64,000 nt of DNA, taken from the NCBI RefSeq assembly GCF_900455735.1, contig NZ_UAUI01000016.1, positions 1 through 64,000 of the forward strand, written 5' to 3'. The notes below the pieces were generated by a model, which saw nothing but the letters and a program-made list of their open reading frames with translations, did no database searches and was not told the DNA's origin. The stretch is from Rhodococcus wratislaviensis. GTDB lineage: Bacteria > Actinomycetota > Actinomycetes > Mycobacteriales > Mycobacteriaceae. The translations under genes and the position numbers were made by a program. This document shows, in pieces, positions 61,606-64,000 of the stretch; the first letter of the stretch is position 1, and each line of letters starts with the position of its first letter.

Positions 61606-61995
61606 GTGGCACGCGTAAAGAGGGCGGTAAACGCCCAGAAGAAGCGTCGTTCGATTCTCGAAGCCTCCAGCGGCTACCGCGGACAGCGCTCGCGCCTGTA
61701 CCGCAAGGCGAAGGAACAGCAGCTCCACTCGCTGACCTACGCCTACCGTGACCGCCGCGCGCGCAAGGGCGACTTCCGCAAGCTGTGGATCACGCGTATC
61801 AACGCTGCTGCACGGGCGAACGACATCACGTACAACCGCCTGATCCAGGGTCTGCGTCTGGCCGAGATCGAGGTCGACCGTAAGAACCTCGCCGAGCTGG
61901 CCGTTTCCGACGCGGCGGCATTCGCCGGCCTCGTGGCCCTCGCCAAGGCGGCGCTCCCGGCCGACGTGAACGCTCCGGCCGGAGAAGCAGCCTGA
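61606..61995 (+). CDS. rplT: 50S ribosomal protein L20
   Basis: 129 residues; [36 protein letters not shown] and [20 protein letters not shown] are typical L20. It is needed early in 50S assembly and in other bacteria represses its operon. GTG start at 61606 after AGGA. Confidence 0.97.
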
Positions 61996-62026
61996 GTCTC
62001 GCAGCACCCCGGCCTTCAGAGCCTCG

Positions 62027-62074
62027 GAAACGACCCGTGGACCCGCTCACCGAGCGCACCCCACGGGTCGTTTC
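62027..62074 (+). terminator. 14-bp hairpin spanning the next gene's start codon
   Basis: GAAACGACCCGTGG (62027-62040) pairs perfectly with CCACGGGTCGTTTC (62061-62074) around a 20-nt loop. It lies 31 bp after the rplT stop and includes the GTG (62037-62039) of the rRNA methyltransferase in its left arm. It may act as terminator for infC-rpmI-rplT or as a translational block for the methyltransferase. Confidence 0.65.
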
Positions 62075-62846
62075 TGCTGTCAAGCTGCTCCGCACCGCGG
62101 AACGCCGCAAGGTCGGGCGCTTCCTGGTGGAGGGCGAGAACTCCGTCGGCGAGGCACTCGGCACCCGCCCCGTGCACGACCTCTTCTACACCGAGGATGC
62201 GGAGCAGCGGTACTCGACACTGATCGACCGGGCGCATTCTGCCGGCGTCCGGACGTCGCTGGTGACGGACCGTGCGGTTCGAGCGCTCAGCGACACGGTG
62301 ACCCCGCCGGGTCTCGTCGCGGTGTGCGATCTCCTCGACGTTCCGCTGGCGGAGGCGATAGGCCCCGGAACTCGTTTGCTCGCGGTTCCGGTCGCGGTCG
62401 CGGAGCCCGGCAACGCGGGCACCGTCATCCGGGTAGCCGATGCGGTGGGCGCGGACGCGGCGATTCTCGCGGGCGACAGCGTCGACCCGCACAACGGCAA
62501 ATGCGTCCGTGCGTCCGCCGGAAGCCTCTTCCACCTCCCGGTGGTGCGTGAGCGGGACACCGCGGCGGTCCTCGACAGCATCAGCGCGGCGGGGATTCAG
62601 TTGCTCGCCACGGCGGCCGACGGCGAAGTCGATCTGGACGATGCCGACGAGCTGCTGGCCCGCCCCACGGCGTGGCTGTTCGGCAACGAGGCCCACGGCC
62701 TCGACGCAGCGACCTCGGCGCGAGCCGATCACCGGGTGCGGATTCCGATCCACGGCCGAGCCGAGAGCCTCAACCTGGCGACGGCGGCGTCGATCTGCCT
62801 GTACTCGAGCGCGCGGGTCCAGAACCGCAGGCGAACCGACAGCTGA
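62037..62846 (+). CDS. TrmH/SpoU-family RNA 2'-O-methyltransferase
   Basis: 269 residues. N-terminal substrate-binding domain (VKLLRTAERRKVGRFLVEGE) and a C-terminal SPOUT knot: VAEPGNAGTVIRVADAVGAD (motif 1), WLFGNEAHGLD (motif 2) and IPIHGRAESLNLATAASICL (motif 3) with the conserved asparagine, arginine and serine. It methylates a ribose in 23S rRNA or tRNA; the equivalent M. tuberculosis gene is annotated tsnR (Rv1644). GTG at 62037 is the best start by alignment with that protein, but it lies in a hairpin and has no Shine-Dalgarno. Confidence 0.9.
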   Translation: MDPLTERTPRVVSAVKLLRTAERRKVGRFLVEGENSVGEALGTRPVHDLFYTEDAEQRYSTLIDRAHSAGVRTSLVTDRAVRALSDTVTPPGLVAVCDLLDVPLAEAIGPGTRLLAVPVAVAEPGNAGTVIRVADAVGADAAILAGDSVDPHNGKCVRASAGSLFHLPVVRERDTAAVLDSISAAGIQLLATAADGEVDLDDADELLARPTAWLFGNEAHGLDAATSARADHRVRIPIHGRAESLNLATAASICLYSSARVQNRRRTDS

Positions 62847-62925
62847 AACGGCGAAAATCGGATCGCATAGGATTTGACGGCGAGCTGTTTCGGTTTCGTC
62901 GAGAGTGTTGACTGAAAGAACTTAA

Positions 62926-64000
<1,075 letters not shown>

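Overview
The window is high-GC actinobacterial chromosome with dense, short-gapped genes, many GTG starts and tail-to-tail genes separated by perfect hairpins that mostly lack a U-tract. Gene content and order (trpE - membrane protein - trpC - trpB - trpA - lgt; pyk - tesB; pdtaR; polA; rpsA - coaE - uvrB; universal stress protein; MBL protein - uvrA; infC - rpmI - rplT - rRNA methyltransferase - pheS) follow the order I know from Mycobacterium tuberculosis around Rv1609-Rv1649. The inserted transport, ring-cleavage and regulator genes fit Rhodococcus (R. jostii/opacus type is my best guess; genus moderately sure, species not). No mobile element, phage gene, CRISPR array, rRNA or replication origin is visible.

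Layout. 1-1.7 kb: a truncated MarR regulator divergent from a DODA-type extradiol dioxygenase, then a peroxiredoxin. 1.8-9.1 kb: tryptophan genes running into lgt and a TM2 protein (trpD, trpG and trpF are not here). 9.3-17.7 kb: gltBD, pyk, tesB. 17.8-25.6 kb: accessory genes: small acidic protein, BacA/Rv1819c-type ABC exporter-like protein, DUF4185, SRPBCC, an ECF41-like sigma factor facing its AhpD-like partner, a class-I-shaped tRNA-Leu(CAA), pdtaR, and an SDR/TetR divergent pair. 25.8-31.4 kb: a branched-chain-type ABC transporter whose binding protein faces the livFGMH operon. 31.6-34.7 kb: polA, thioredoxin. 34.8-42.3 kb: GlxA-type regulator, a 38-residue membrane microprotein coupled to an EamA transporter, LigT-like protein, an isocitrate/isopropylmalate-type dehydrogenase, a polar amino acid ABC operon, a methyltransferase. 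42.5-58.6 kb: rpsA, coaE, DUF402, uvrB, SCO6745-family gene, universal stress protein, DUF732 lipoprotein with a HelD/HelR-like helicase, DoxX protein with eleven-residue repeats, MBL hydrolase, uvrA, alpha/beta hydrolase. 58.7-64.0 kb: WYL regulator, DUF1801, DUF1844, then infC-rpmI-rplT, an rRNA methyltransferase and the start of pheS.

The most informative signals are regulatory. uvrB and uvrA, and less perfectly polA, carry a TGTCGG(T) box exactly 8 nt before a TANNNT -10 element, the layout described for the RecA-independent (PafBC) DNA damage promoter. The ECF41-like sigma factor is next to a perfect TGTCACA-N16-CGTC element. Sixteen genes have a -10-like hexamer 6-8 nt before the start codon, the signature of leaderless mRNAs. 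The TetR/SDR, MarR/dioxygenase and WYL/hydrolase pairs have inverted-repeat operators. infC starts at ATC after a leader containing a true U-tract terminator. No completely new multi-gene system stands out. The best candidates for undescribed biology are the DoxX protein with nine exact 11-residue repeats, the microprotein-EamA pair, the LivH permease with an extracytoplasmic domain fused to its N-terminus, and the hairpin that buries the start codon of the rRNA methyltransferase.
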